DNA of 64,000 nucleotides from Mesorhizobium sp. AR07. GTDB taxonomy: Bacteria; Pseudomonadota; Alphaproteobacteria; Rhizobiales; Rhizobiaceae. Of the stretch, positions 43,434-53,785 are shown one piece after another. Numbering within the stretch: the first letter of the stretch is position 1; every line of letters starts with the position of its first letter. The stretch is from the NCBI RefSeq assembly GCF_024746815.1, contig NZ_CP080528.1, positions 310,001 through 374,000 of the forward strand, in the 5' to 3' direction. The notes under the pieces were generated by a model, which was given only the letters and a program-made list of their open reading frames with translations, was not told where the DNA came from and made no database searches. A program made the position numbers and the translations under genes.

Positions 43434-44482
43434 CTCAAACTCCTGTTCTCAAGATTGCGTTTCAACAGCCGCAATCCTTCAAAACAGAAGCGTCATCCGC
43501 AAACCCACGCACCAAATGCCGCGTCAGCGGCTTCGTTCAATCCTGAATGTCGATTGGTCCTAGCGCAGGAACCGTCGAGGCGTATTTCAACATCGCGTAC
43601 GCCAATCAGTCGCTCGCGTCGGCGGAAACCAGCCTTGCCCATGCCAAGCAGACTTTGGCGCTTGTGCGCGCCCAGCTTGCGGCCGGTGCGGTTTCCGATC
43701 TGGATCTCAGCAGGGCCGAGCAGCAGGTCGAGGAGCGGGCATTGACGGTTTCGAAGGGCAAGCAGTATCGCCTTGTACAGCGGAACGCCCTGGTTGTGCT
43801 CTTGAATGGCGCACCTAACCCTGTTCCAGAGCCGCAGCGCCTGCCGAGCAAGAAGCTACCCCTGATCCAGACTGGGTTGCCGGCCGACCTGCTCGCGCGT
43901 CGCCCAGACTTGCGAGCCGCAGAGGCCAGGCTCCGTGCCATGCTGAAGAACGTCGACGCAACTCAGGCCAGTTTCTACCCGGCGATTTCCCTCACCGGAT
44001 CCCTCGGCACCGCCAGCGGGCAATTGCTCGCGTTCATCTCCAATCCCGTTGCGACGTTAGGTGCAAACGCTGCCTTGTCCCTCCTCAATTTCAAGGACAT
44101 AACGCTGCAGGTTGCGGTTTCCAGGGCACAGTATGAAAAAGAGGTCCTCGGATTCCGCACTACTTTGCTCACTGCCTTCTCCGAAGTTGCCAATACACTC
44201 GGTGCACAGGCCGACTATGCCGAACAGGTCCGACGCCGCCGCCATGTCCTAGGGACCGCCCAGGAAACCGAGAAGCTGCTCGAAGCCCGTTACCGGTCGG
44301 GTGCCATCAACCGCATTGACTGGCTCAATGCCCAGGAGAGCCGCTGCGCAGCCGAGATGGCGCTTGCCCACGCCCGCCACGACCAGTTGCTCAACGAATC
44401 GAAGCTGTACCGCAGTCTGGGCGGCAGTGCGGGCAGGGCGGGACCGGATCGCCGGAGGAGCAATAGGGAGCAAAGGCCCTAA

Positions 44483-45046
44483 GGTGGGCTAGCTGAATGG
44501 CGTAGCGCCGAGACGGCAGCTATCTCGCGAACTGCCCTGTGAGTCTTGAGGGACTGTCCAACGAATGAACAGCCTTTAAAGAAAAACCCTGGCAACAATG
44601 TTGTTGTCTATGGAATCGCAGACGCTGTTGGCTACGCGCAGGCGCGAATCCGATCGTGACACTGCAACCGTCCAGCTAAGGATGCCCCACCAAAGGCTGG
44701 GGTCAAACGTCCAACTGATGCGCGAAGAAGAGTTCGCCTGTCGCCGCGGCGCCCTGCGGAACACTCTCGGCGATTCCTTGCACCGGTCACCTAGACTAGT
44801 TTCCGTCCAGAAACGCTAACACATTGATATTATTACGTGAATCGGCACTTTGTGCAGGCAAGGCCCGGCGGGTTCAGATATACTTTGGTTTCATGCCACT
44901 GATTCCAAAGCACAATCTGAAACCGCCGGAGCCGACAATGCGCCAAGAACGCACCGTCCAAGCCAGATCCTATGAGGAGGGTGGATAGCGACCTGCGCTG
45001 TGGCAAAGTGAGGTCGCGTAATCAACACCTTATCCTGGAGGCAAGC
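44483..45046. other. intergenic stretch without recognisable gene
   Basis: No frame with a known domain. The right part, about 44930-45046, is probably the left end and leader of the IS110-type element that starts at 45047. Confidence 0.4.
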
Positions 45047-45410
45047 ATGCCCGTAGCAGCTCACCAACCCAAAGCGCCGACCGCTATCCGCACCGATCTT
45101 GGCGCGATTTTCGTCTCGTTGGAATTGAGTCGCTCGAAATGGTTGATCACCTCGCTGTCGCCGGGTGGCGGCGAGAAGATGTCGAAACATGCGGTGGCGG
45201 CCGGCGATGTCGCCGGCATGCTGGCGCGATTTGCCGAGCTCAACAGGAAGGCGCAAGCGCGGACCGGGCGGCACTTTCCGATCATCGCGATCCAGGAGGC
45301 CGGGCTCGACGGCTTCTGGATCCATCGCGTGCTGCAGGCCGAAGGAATCGAAAGCCACGTCGTCGATGCGGCATCGATTGCAACCTCGCGCCGACGGCGC
45401 CGGGCCAAGG
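45047..45410 (+). pseudogene. IS110-family transposase N-terminus, cut by IS1634 copy B
   Basis: ATG 45047 (CTGGAGG upstream) opens MPVAAHQPKAPTAIRTDLGA, FVSLELSRSKWLITSLSPGG and GFWIHRVLQAEGIESHVVDA, then SIATSRRRRRAKA, the N-terminal part of a distinct IS110-type group. It ends where IS1634 copy B begins. The expected continuation (KTDKIDGE type) is nowhere beyond copy B, so the rest was lost. Confidence 0.78.
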
Positions 45411-47293
45411 CCCGACTTGAGCAGTTGGAGGTGAACGGATGGCGAACGCTGTCCGTTAAGCTATTGAATTCACTCGCCTTGAGTTTTCGGCGCGAAAATG
45501 TGTGGTAACAACATTTGATCTGCTAGCCGCATGTTGTATGGATTTTATGGCATTTATTCGCTAACAACGCTGGCATGTTTGTCGTTGAGAGAGTCGCGCG
45601 CGGCCACCGCTATCTTTACCTGTGGAAAGTGTCCGCGACGGCAAAACCGTTCGCCAGCGCACGATAAAGGCGCTGGGCCGCAAGGATGCGCTGGTTGCCA
45701 GCGGCGAACTTGACAGATTGGCGGCCTCGATTGCGCGCCATGGCGAACGCAGCCTCATCCTGTCCGACATTGACGCGGGGCGAATTGCCTCTCGCCGCAT
45801 CGGCGGTCCGCTGTTGTTCGGGCGGCTGTGGGAGCGGCTCGGGATCGGCGAGGTGCTGGAAGAGGTGCTGGAAGGGCGCCAGTTCGGCTTTGCGGTGGAA
45901 CGGGCGGTGTTCGTTGGCACGCTGCATCGGCTGTTCGTCTCGGGCTCGGACCGCGACTGCGCGAACTGGATGGCCGATTATGGTATCGAGGGCGCCGAGG
46001 GTCTGGCGCTCCATCACTTTTACCGGGCAATGGCGTGGCTGGGCGAGGAACTCGGCGAAAAGGCGCAAGGCGCGCTGGTGGCGCGCTGCGTGAAAGACGC
46101 GATCGAGGAAAAGCTCTTCGCGCGCCGGCAGGACCTGTTCACCGACCTCAGTCTTGTGTTCATGGACACCACCTCGTTGTCCTTCTACGGCGCGGGCGGC
46201 GAGACGCTGGGCAAGCGCGGGCATTCCAAGGACTTCCGCCCCGATCTGGCGCAAATGATCCTGGCGCTGGTCGTTGATGCCGAGGGCCGGCCGATCTGCA
46301 CCGAGATGGTGCCTGGCAACACCGCTGACGTGACCGTCCTGTTGCCGGTGGTCGATCGGCTGCGAACGCGCTTCGGCGTCACACGCGCCTGCGTTGTCGC
46401 CGATCGCGGCATGATCAGCGCCGATACCATCGCCGCGCTCGAAAAGCTGGGCATGGAATACATTCTGGGGGCCCGCGAACGCTCGAGCAGCGTGATCCAC
46501 AACGTCGTGCTCAATGACGCGGCACCGATGGTTCCGCTCGTTCTCGAGCGCCAGCGCGGTGAAACTCAGTTGTGGGTCAAAGAGGTCAAGGTCGGTAAAG
46601 ACCGCTATATTGTCAGCCGCAATGACGCCGAGGCCGAGAAGGACAAGGCCGACCGCCAGGCGATCATCGCCGGCCTCGAGGCACAGCTCAAGAAGGGCGA
46701 CAAGGCACTGGTCGGCAACTCGGCCTACCGGCGTTACCTCAAGGCCAGCGGCAAGAACTTCAAGATCGATGTCGGCAAGCTTGCCGAGGAAGCCCGCTAC
46801 GACGGCATCACCGTGGTGCGGACCAACGCGAAGGTGACCCCGCTCCAGGCCGTGCTGCGGTATCGCGATTTGCTCGAGGTCGAGAGCCTGTTCCGCGCCG
46901 CCAAGGCAACCTTCAATACCCGGCCGATCTTCCACCAATCCGATGCCGCCATCCGCGGGCATGTGTTCTGCTCGTTCCTGGCGCTCGTGCTCAGCAAGGA
47001 ACTGCGCCGCCTCTGCCGGGCCAAAGGCCTGACGCCCGAATGGCAGCCGCTCCTACGCGATCTCGATCGCCTCCAGGAAGCCACCATCGAAAAGGATGGT
47101 CGCATCGTCACCACCAGAACCCACGTTACGGGCCAAGTGGGCAACGTCTTCAAGGCATCTGGCATCGCTCTGCCACACAACCTCGACGAACAACTCGCCT
47201 GAGATCACCCCAAAAATGTAGTGGTAACACGCGCCGGCGCGCGCCTAACGTGCTGATATAATAACATATTCTTACAGGCGGTGTTTAAGTGGG
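45411..47293 (+). mobile_element. IS1634-family element, copy B (one-base deletion)
   Basis: A 1883-bp second copy of the element at 28128-30011, with the same terminal repeats. Its flanks do not match each other (GGCCAAGG at left, GTGAAAG at right), so no target duplication remains. Left lies a truncated IS110 gene and right a truncated ThuA gene, which suggests a deletion or recombination joined unrelated DNA at this element. Confidence 0.85.
45575..47202 (+). pseudogene. IS1634 transposase, frameshifted at codon 16
   Basis: Almost identical to the transposase at 28292, but one C is missing at 45620 (TTACCTGTGG for TTACCTCGTGG), so the natural start MFVVERVARGHRYLYL is out of frame with the rest. 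A frame beginning MESVRDGKT at 45622 covers the remaining 526 residues and might give a shortened protein if initiated. Two substitutions are seen, KDA for KDV and SFYG for SFHG beside the first catalytic Asp. Probably inactive, but could be trans-complemented by copy A. Confidence 0.8.
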
Positions 47294-47930
47294 GTGAAAG
47301 CCAAGCCCCGGAACGAACACACCCCGGTTCGTGAGGAAGACCGCGAACTCATCGGCATTGTGTCCGAGCGCACTGTAGAAGACCTTTCCAGCCCCATAGC
47401 GACGCTTCCAGACGACCGGCATGACGACACCGCCTATCCCGGGGAAATGCGCGTCGGTGAAGGTGGTCGTGGCCAGCACCTCATTGCCCGGATGGACATG
47501 CATGTAATGCTCCGATCGATAGGCGAAATCACTGACCCCGCGCGTGATCGGATCATCCGGCCTGGTGATGGCGACCGTGTAGTCGATGATGTCGCCGGGA
47601 TGCGCGACCCACTGGCCGCCGCTCATGAACTGATAATCGGTTTCGCTGCGGAAACTGTCGCACATCGTGCCATGAAAGCCGCCAAGCCCGCTGCCCTGGC
47701 GAACCGCGAGAACCAGGTTCTGAAGTTCGGCCTTCTCGATCGTCGACATCGTGATCACGGGCACGATGAAGATCGAAGGAAGCAAGCTTCGGATTGGCGA
47801 ACATCCCCGTGCCCTCGCCGAGCGTGACGTCGAATCCGTTGCGTTCAAGCAGCGCGCGTACGATTTTCGCGCTCTGCTCCGGTGTGTGTCCTTGCCAGCC
47901 GCCCCAGGCAATCAAGGCCTTCTTCGGCAT
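47294..47930 (-). pseudogene. thuA: ThuA-like (trehalose-utilisation domain) gene, frameshifted and 3' truncated
   Basis: From ATG 47930 the frame reads MPKKALIAWGGWQGHTPEQS, LLERNGFDVTLGEGTGMF and NPKLASFDL. Near 47768 it must shift to continue IVPVITMSTIEKAELQNLVL, GLGGFHGTMCDSF, EHYMHVHPGNEVLATTTFTD and VFYSALGHNADEF. After that the sequence departs from the ThuA pattern and runs into IS1634 copy B. ThuA-like proteins take part in sugar metabolism. The downstream oxidoreductase and ROK gene suggest a lost sugar-related operon. Confidence 0.75.
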
Positions 47931-47970
47931 CTTGTCTCTCCCTGCACTATCCGCCCTGATCAATCCGAGT

Positions 47971-48822
47971 TCAGCGCCAGCCCAGCGCCGGAGCGACATG
48001 GGTCAGGATCGCCTCGATGACATGCGCATTGTAGTCGACGCCGAGCTGGTTGGGCACGGTGAGCAGCAGCGTGTCAGCCTCGGCGATCGCCTCGTCCTGC
48101 GCCAATTCCTTGATCGGCACGTCCGGCTCGGCGGCGTAGCTGCGCCCAAAGATCGCCCTGGTGTTCTCCTCGATGAAGCCGATCTGGTCGCTGCTCTGGT
48201 TGCCGCGCCCGAAATAGGCGCGGTCGCGATCGTCGACCAGCGCGAAGATGCTGCGGCTGACCGAGACACGCGGCTCGCGCTGGTGCCCGGCCGCTTCCCA
48301 GGCGTCACGGTAGATGCGGATCTGCTCGGCCTGCTGGACGTGGAAAGGCTTGCCGCTCTCGTCGAATTTAAGCGTCGAGCTCTGCAGGTTCATGCCCAGT
48401 TTGGCCGCCCACTCCGCGGTGGCGTTGGTGGCCGCGCCCCACCAGATCCGCTCGCGCAGGCCCTCCGAATGCGGCTCGAGGCGCAGCAGGCCGGGCGGAT
48501 TGGGGAACATCGGCCGCGGATTGGGCTGTGCGAACCCCTCGCCCCGCAGCGTATCGAGGAAGACCTCGGCGTGATGCCGCGCCATGTCGGCGTCGCTCTG
48601 CCCTTCCGGCGGCGCGTAGCCGAAATAGCACCAGCCGTCGATCACTTGCTCCGGCGAGCCGCGGCTGATGCCAAGTTGCAGGCGGCCGCCGGCGATGATG
48701 TCGGCAGCGCCCGCATCCTCGGCCATGTAGAGCGGATTCTCGTAGCGCATGTCGATGACGGCGGTGCCGATCTCGATGCGGCTGGTCTTGGCGCCGACAG
48801 CCGCCAGCAGCGGGAACGGCAT
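47971..48822 (-). pseudogene. LLM-class flavin-dependent oxidoreductase, N-terminus missing
   Basis: A 283-residue frame reading GAKTSRIEIGTAVIDMRYEN, LYMAEDAGAADIIAGGRLQL, ISRGSPEQVIDGW and WWGAATNATAEWAAKLGMNL to LLLTVPNQLGVDYN, characteristic of bacterial luciferase-like monooxygenases. These normally have about 50 more residues with the first beta-alpha unit; here the frame starts with MPFPLLAAVG and upstream DNA does not supply the rest. It is transcribed toward the ThuA-like gene and is divergent from the ROK regulator 102 bp away. It could still be translated, but the barrel would be incomplete. Confidence 0.7.
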
Positions 48823-48924
48823 GGCGCTCCATTAGCGAAACCGACTAGAAGTGGTAGCTACTATTGCCTACAAATAAATCAACTTGATTTGTTTTCTGCG
48901 GAAAGTTTTGTTGGTAATGCGCAC

Positions 48925-50130
48925 ATGACCCTCAGGAAAGCCATCGCTGGCACCAATCTCGAACAGGCCAAGTCCCACAATCGCCGCGTGGTGATCGAAG
49001 CGATCAGGACCAACGGTGCATTGTCTCGGGCGGCGATCGCGCGCCTGACGGCGCTGAGCACGCAGACCATCTCCAACATCGTCGAGGAACTCGAGCGCGA
49101 AGAACTGCTTCGCGCGCAAGCCACGCTGAAGGGCGCCCGCGGCCAGCCGGCGGTGCCCTATGCGATCAATCCCGACGGTGGCTATTCGATCGGCTTGCAG
49201 CTCGACCATCAGCTGGCGGTCGGCGTCATCACCGATCTCTCCGGCACGGTTCGCGCCCGCATCGAGCGCCCGGTCGACAGGCCGACGCCGGCGCAGGCAA
49301 TGCCCTTGCTGGCCGCAATAGCCGGCGACCTGATGCGCAAGTTTCGCTTCGACCGCAATCGCTTGCTTGGCATCGGCATGGCGATGCCTGGCCCGTTCGA
49401 CGTCGAGGGCATGACCTCGGTCGGGCCGACCGCACTGCCCGGCTGGCAGGATTTCCCCGTCGCCGAAGAATTGCAGCGGTTGACCGGCATTCCGGTGACA
49501 GTCGAGAACGACGCCACCGCCGCCGCCATCGGCGAGCGGCTCTACGGCGTTGCCCGCAACCTCAGCAGCTTCGTCTATTTGTTCATCGGCACCGGCCTTG
49601 GCGCCGGGCTGTTCCTTGAGGGCCATCTCTACAAGGGCAGCCGCCACAATGCCGGCGAGATCGGCCACATGATCGTCAGGCCCGGCGGTCTCGAATGCGG
49701 CTGCGGCAAGCGCGGCTGTCTCGAACGCTACGTCTCGTTGCGCGCCGCCTATGAGAGCCTGGATATCGCCGACCCCGATCATGCCTCGCCGGAATTGCTG
49801 CAGGCGTTGCTGGCCAATGGCGACAGCCTGGAAGCATTTGTCGCCCAGGCAATCGATCCGCTGCGCCAGGCCATCAACATGCTCGAACTCGCGCTCGATC
49901 CCGAAACCGTGGTCCTCGGCGGCTTCATGCCGGTCGGCGTCATCGAGCTTCTGGCGAGCCGGCTCGACCCCCTGTACCTCTCGGTCAGCTCGACCAGCGC
50001 CCGCACCGTGCCGCGGGTCCTTGTCGGCGCCGCCGGCAAGGACACTTCGGTCCTTGGTGCCGCCGCGCTGCCGATCTTCTCCGAGACCAATCCGCAATTC
50101 GACGTTCTGCAGAAGCCGCATTCCCGCTAA
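48925..50130 (+). CDS. ROK-family transcriptional regulator
   Basis: A 401-residue NagC/XylR-type protein. The winged helix (residues 15-75) has NRRVVIEAIRTNGALSRAAI and TALSTQTISNIVEELEREEL. The sugar-kinase-like domain has GIGMAMPGPFDVEGM, ENDATAAAIGERL, FIGTGLGAGLFLEG, HNAGEIGHMIV and the zinc motif CGCGKRGCLERYVS. ATG 48925 is the first good start after the divergent region. It probably responds to a sugar or aminosugar; the fragment of a GH20 hexosaminidase 4 nt downstream on the other strand fits an aminosugar locus. It is the only intact gene in this metabolic block. Confidence 0.9.
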   Translation: MTLRKAIAGTNLEQAKSHNRRVVIEAIRTNGALSRAAIARLTALSTQTISNIVEELEREELLRAQATLKGARGQPAVPYAINPDGGYSIGLQLDHQLAVGVITDLSGTVRARIERPVDRPTPAQAMPLLAAIAGDLMRKFRFDRNRLLGIGMAMPGPFDVEGMTSVGPTALPGWQDFPVAEELQRLTGIPVTVENDATAAAIGERLYGVARNLSSFVYLFIGTGLGAGLFLEGHLYKGSRHNAGEIGHMIVRPGGLECGCGKRGCLERYVSLRAAYESLDIADPDHASPELLQALLANGDSLEAFVAQAIDPLRQAINMLELALDPETVVLGGFMPVGVIELLASRLDPLYLSVSSTSARTVPRVLVGAAGKDTSVLGAAALPIFSETNPQFDVLQKPHSR

Positions 50131-50134
50131 GTCT

Positions 50135-50665
50135 TTACGCCGGTCCGTAGAGAACCGGCATCAGCCCGGCCAGCGCCTTGAACCGCTCGCAGGATTTTCG
50201 CTCCGGCTGCGTCCAGCCGGTTTCCGCGAGCGCCGAGATGCGGGGAAACACCAGCCGGTCGAAGACGGCGCGATCGGTAATCGGCTCCGACCAGATACAG
50301 GCCTGGACGCCGAGCAGTTTGGTCTTCTGGGTATCCGTCCAGCCTCGACGGGATCGAAGCCGTGCAGCTTTTCCGGATCGGACCAGCCGGCCCACGCCGC
50401 ACCCGGTTCCGACCAGTCCGGGCTGTTGGCCATGTCGAGACAATAGACCTGGCCGCGGCAGACCACCATCGCATAGCCTTCGCCCGCAAGGGCCGCCGAG
50501 GCTTCGACCGTTCGCCAGCCGCAGAGGTAGCTTCTCTGCTTGTCGATGACGTTGCCGTGCGCGGCCTCCTGCCAGCCGCCGGTGATGCATGCGCGGGACG
50601 CAAGGAACGACTGAATGCGGCCGAGAAACTGGGCCTGCAGCACCGCTGGCTCCCGAGCCGTCGAT
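50135..50665 (-). pseudogene. GH20 beta-N-acetylhexosaminidase C-terminal fragment, frameshifted
   Basis: The end of the gene (stop 50135) reads LLGVQACIWSEPITDRAVFD, LVFPRISALAETGWTQPERK and FKALAGLMPVLYG, the classic C-terminal part of GH20 enzymes. Further upstream, in another frame, it reads GGWQEAAHGNVIDKQ, GEGYAMVVCRGQVYCLDMAN and WSDPEKLHGFDPV. A frameshift near 50345 separates the two. The N-terminal catalytic part is missing beyond 50665, where the amino-acid transporter fragment begins. GH20 enzymes release GlcNAc from chitin-type oligosaccharides. Confidence 0.75.
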
Positions 50666-50809
50666 CTCATCGGAGCCAATGCGTGTTGGTGGCCACGTTG
50701 AGACGCTCGGCATGCGCGGCCGCAAGCCCCTGCCCACCAACCTCAGTGAGCCGCGCCAGCGCCTGCGGCGAGCCTGACCAAGCGCCCAGCGGCACCATCG
50801 TCGGCGCCG

Positions 50810-51424
50810 ATGTGGATGGTCCTCGCCATAGCCTATGTGGCTTTCCTTGCCTGGGCGCGGCGCAAGGGCAGCTTGCCTGGCAGGCGTGTGGGCCTGGCAA
50901 CCGCGGTGCTGCTGGGTGGCATTGTGCTGGCTTTTCCGCTGACGGGCGCCGGCGCGACCTCGGAAATACCGGCGCTGGCCGGCTTCAACATCCGCGGCGG
51001 CTATCTGACACCGGAATTCACGGCACTGCTGACCGGCCTGGTGGTCAAGTTCTCGGCGGCCATTGCAGAGATCATACGGGCCGGCATCCAATCGGTCGAC
51101 CGCGGTCAATGGGAGGCCTCGAAAGCGCTCGGCCTGCATAACGGCCAGATCATGCGCGTTGTCGTGCTGCCCCAGGCATTGCGCGTCATCACGCCGCTGA
51201 CGACGTCCAGCTATCTGGACTTGACCAAGGATTCCAGCCTTGCCGTCGCCATCGGCTGCCCTGACCTTGTCAGCATCATCAACACTACGGCCAACACGAC
51301 CGGACAGTCGCTGGAGGCGCTGACGCTGCTGATGGCCATCTGCCTGGCGATCAACCTGTCCGTCTCCGCAGCCATGAACCTCTGCAACCGGCGTGTCGCT
51401 CTCAGGGGAACTGGCCGGACATGA
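50810..51424 (+). pseudogene. aapQ: AapQ-like amino-acid ABC permease, 3' part
   Basis: A 204-residue frame with the C-terminal half of a general L-amino-acid permease: ALAGFNIRGGYLTPEFTALL, EIIRAGIQSVDRGQWEASKA, LGLHNGQIMRVVVLPQALRV (EAA loop) and DLTKDSSLAVAIGCPDLVSI. Full AapQ is about 390-400 residues. The first half is missing and the frame abuts the GH20 fragment, so it is an inactive remnant even though its stop overlaps the aapM start in the native ATGA manner. Confidence 0.78.
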
Positions 51425-51714
51425 GCATCTCCGAAACTCTTGACGCACGAACATGGCGATCGTCCGCGACGCTGCGGACGTTGAAGATCGGGGTTTTCGG
51501 CACGCCGTTCAATTCGATCATCACCGTGGTCACGGTGGCGTTGCTGGGCTGGATCGTACCGCCGCTGCTGCGCTGGAGCATCCTCGACGCGACATGGACG
51601 GGAACGTCGGCCGACTGTGCGCTCGCCACCGGCGCATGCAGGGCGTTCGTCGGGGCAAAAGTCCGCTTCACCCTGTTCGCCTTCTACCCGCCGGCGCTGC
51701 AGTGGCGCCGCTGA
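51421..51714 (+). pseudogene. aapM: AapM-like amino-acid ABC permease, 5' part
   Basis: The start overlaps the AapQ stop by 4 nt as in native aap operons. It reads LKIGVFGTPFNSIITVVTVA, LLGWIVPPLLRWSILDATW and RAFVGAKVRFTLFAFYPP, then stops at 51714. The rest (about 280 residues) is missing because the IS1595 element begins here. Inactive. Confidence 0.78.
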
Positions 51715-51719
51715 TCGGG

Positions 51720-52955
51720 GTCGGGACAAGAGCAGTGCGAAATCGTACGCGCCCTTTATCAAACCAAAGACAGCGACGGCTGATTTGATGATGATGCCGC
51801 CATCCGGGCTTCGGCGCATTTGACGACCCGTGGCGGTGCGAAAAACATTCGTCAATTGCAGCGCAGGCGGCACGCGCGACCACAGGGTTCGCACACTCTC
51901 CCGGCCATGCCGGGTTTTGCGAATGACGTTTCCTGTGACGACGCGCTGCGACCATCGGAAGCCGATCTCGTGGAAATACAGGCCGGCATGCTGCGGGCTG
52001 ATATGATGAAAGACGCCGGCGATGTTACGGCGGACGCGGGAGTTGAAGCCCTCCACCGAATTGACGTGGACGGCGTCGCGAACATACTCACCGCTGGAAT
52101 GCTTCACTGTCTCATGCTTGGCAAAGCTCTCACCAATGGCCATGAATGCCTTCCACTCGTCGCTCATCAAATGAGCTCCCAATTCGATCTGCGCTTCAAT
52201 GACGCGTTCGCTTGCTCGCGCCGAGAGACTGGTCACGACCGCAGCACGCGCGTCACCGGCCAGAGTGCCAGGCATGACGTCAGTCGGCCGCCGCACCATC
52301 GCCATGACTGGCGTTTTGTCCGTATTCGCCTGGCCTTTCCGGCCGCGGCCCGGAGGCGGGTCATCGGGATCCTTTCTGGGCCTTCCACCGAGATGGAAAT
52401 GGTCGATCTCCACCGTGCCGGCGAGCATGTTCTCCCGCGCCACCATGAGACGCAGTGCATGTCCCATCCGCCAGGCCGTTGGCTGGCTCACCCCGAGCGC
52501 CTCGGCCAGGCGCACCGACGACAAGCCCTTGTCGGATTGCAGTAACAGCCACATTGCCTTCAGCCAGGAAAGCGCTGCAAGTATTTCAGGCATCTCACCT
52601 CCTTCAGACCAGCCCGAAGAATCGCATGAAAAGCTATAGGTCACAAGGATATTGCGGTCTTTGGTAAACACGCTAGGGAAGCTTCGTGGAGTGCAGAGGC
52701 GTGTGTGTCGTCACCGTGAACTGGAACCGGCAATCGCCGCTGGAACATTGATAAAGACCTGGTCGGGCGCGCCGCTTGCCGGCATCGCGTCCGGCAAGCG
52801 CGATCGAGCGTTTGTATCCGCAGGCGGGGCAGATCCGGCCATCCGGCCACACCATGCTTTCCAGCAACCGACGGCAATGCTGCTCATCCCGGAAGGCCGC
52901 GATCATTTCTTCAACAGTCCGAATGTTGTGATAAAGGCCGCGTACGATTTCGAAC
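51720..52955 (-). pseudogene. IS1595-family transposase with an internal insertion
   Basis: Upstream, in frame with an antitoxin-like gene, it reads VEEMIAAFRDEQHCRRLLES, MVWPDGRICPACGYKRS and YQCSSGDCRFQFTVTTHTPL with the zinc ribbon. After HSTKLP comes a stop, then about 110 bp of foreign-looking sequence (52575-52690). The DDE domain resumes at WLKAMWLLLQSDKGLSSVRL and continues through TVEIDHFHLGGRPRK, HLMSDEWKAFMAIGESFAKH and NSVEGFNSRVRRNIAGVFHH to GGIIIKSAVAVFG. It cut the AapM gene on the left and an antitoxin-like gene on the right. Probably inactive. Confidence 0.75.
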
Positions 52956-53215
52956 CGCTCTTGTTCCGACCCCAACAATTGCGGCAGCCCGTCGATCAAC
53001 TCTCCATTACGGCCAAGCTGGCAGCGGGGAAAGCGTACGCCACGCTTCGCGCCCTCCAGGCCAAGAACTTCGCGACGCTTTTGCTTGCGATTGACGGTCT
53101 CACGGGTCGCGCCGATCTCCTCGGCAAATTCGTCAGCCGATATCATATCCGCGCCCTTCAGGATCTCGGCGACGCGCTCCGCGCCTCGTATCTTTGCCGT
53201 CTCGAAGGTCGAGTG
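52956..53215 (-). pseudogene. Xre/MbcA-type antitoxin-like gene, N-terminal part
   Basis: From ATG 53215 the frame reads FETAKIRGAERVAEILKGAD, MISADEFAEEIGATRETVNR (helix-turn-helix) and GLEGAKRGVRFPRCQLGRNG ELIDGLPQLL. This resembles the DNA-binding half of antitoxins in RES-Xre type systems. It then merges into the IS1595 transposase frame, so the toxin-binding half is lost. No RES toxin is seen. Confidence 0.5.
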
Positions 53216-53785
53216 CATCGGGCTGCGTTGGAGCCGCATCCTTGACTTCGATCTGCGGCTCTTCCCTGGCGGGATTAACGACAAAGGTCAGCCGCACCGT
53301 CCTGCCGGTTCTCTTCGCGCGTTTGACCGCATCCAGACAACCGGACATCCGCCGTCTCTTGGCAGTTTGTCAGATTGGCTTCACTGCCCTGCTAATCCTT
53401 CCAATCTCTAACTAGCTGAAAAACAGCCACAAATTTTATCCCTTATCTGTCTACTAGGGTGGCACGAGATTTACTTCATTAGCTAACAGGCCTCGGACCC
53501 GTATTCGTGTCGCGAGGCACAGCGAAGGAAGGAAACAACTTGCCAGATCTGCGACCGAAAAACACTTTATGTGGCCGGTAACATCATCAACGGCATTCTG
53601 AAACATGCCAACGCAGGCGGCGGTACCGCGCAGAAGTGGGAACATCACGGTAGTACGCCCGACCTCGACAAAGGCGCGCAGTGCGCGATGCAGTCCGACT
53701 GCCCTACGGCTAGCTTGAACAGGTACCCGCGAGCGGCTGCCGGTCGGTGCAGGGGCGTCCACGTCATCAAGGCTGTCTTTTGGAG
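53216..53785. other. intergenic region, no intact gene
   Basis: A minus-strand piece just upstream of the antitoxin-like gene (LDAVKRAKRTGRTVRLTFVV) may belong to its damaged 5' end. Otherwise no recognisable coding sequence. The segment before 53786 is the probable left end of the IS5-type remnant. Confidence 0.3.

Larger units (their letters stand above)
40196..43559. mobile_element. IS5-family element interrupted by an IS91-type element (nested)
   Basis: The insertion is flanked by CTAG (40192-40195 and 43560-43563), a typical IS5-group target duplication. Both ends share AATCGACATTCA in inverted orientation (near 40201 and near 43545). An IS5 transposase lies at the left end, while the matching right end is 2.5 kb further on, beyond an IS91-type transposase and its integrase. 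The IS91 unit, roughly 41010-43445, therefore jumped into the IS5 element. Confidence 0.75.
39753..44482 (+). pseudogene. nodT: NodT/TolC-family outer-membrane efflux lipoprotein, split by a 3.4-kb insertion
   Basis: The first exon-like part, 39753-40195, encodes a lipoprotein signal (LLAGC with lipid Cys), DRWWLAFGNANLDKLV and SLSYEIDLWGKLAAKRDKAD. The second, 43564-44482, continues to the C-terminus with LAAGAVSDLDLSRAEQQVEE, GLPADLLARRPDLRAAEARL and LEARYRSGAINRIDWLNAQE. Removing 40196-43559 and one copy of the 4-bp CTAG repeat joins LLA to SAGTVEAYFNIAYANQ in frame, so the original gene was intact when hit. It would be the outer-membrane channel for MacAB. As it stands the channel is not made, unless a paralogue substitutes. 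Confidence 0.85.

Noticed and set aside
47794..48924. N-terminal extension of the ROK regulator frame
   Set aside because: The extra 377 codons overlap the oxidoreductase and ThuA genes on the other strand and have no domain; the normal family start is at 48925.
51211..51719. C-terminal extension of the IS1595 frame into the amino-acid permease region
   Set aside because: It is antisense to the AapQ and AapM fragments; transposase similarity ends near 51800.
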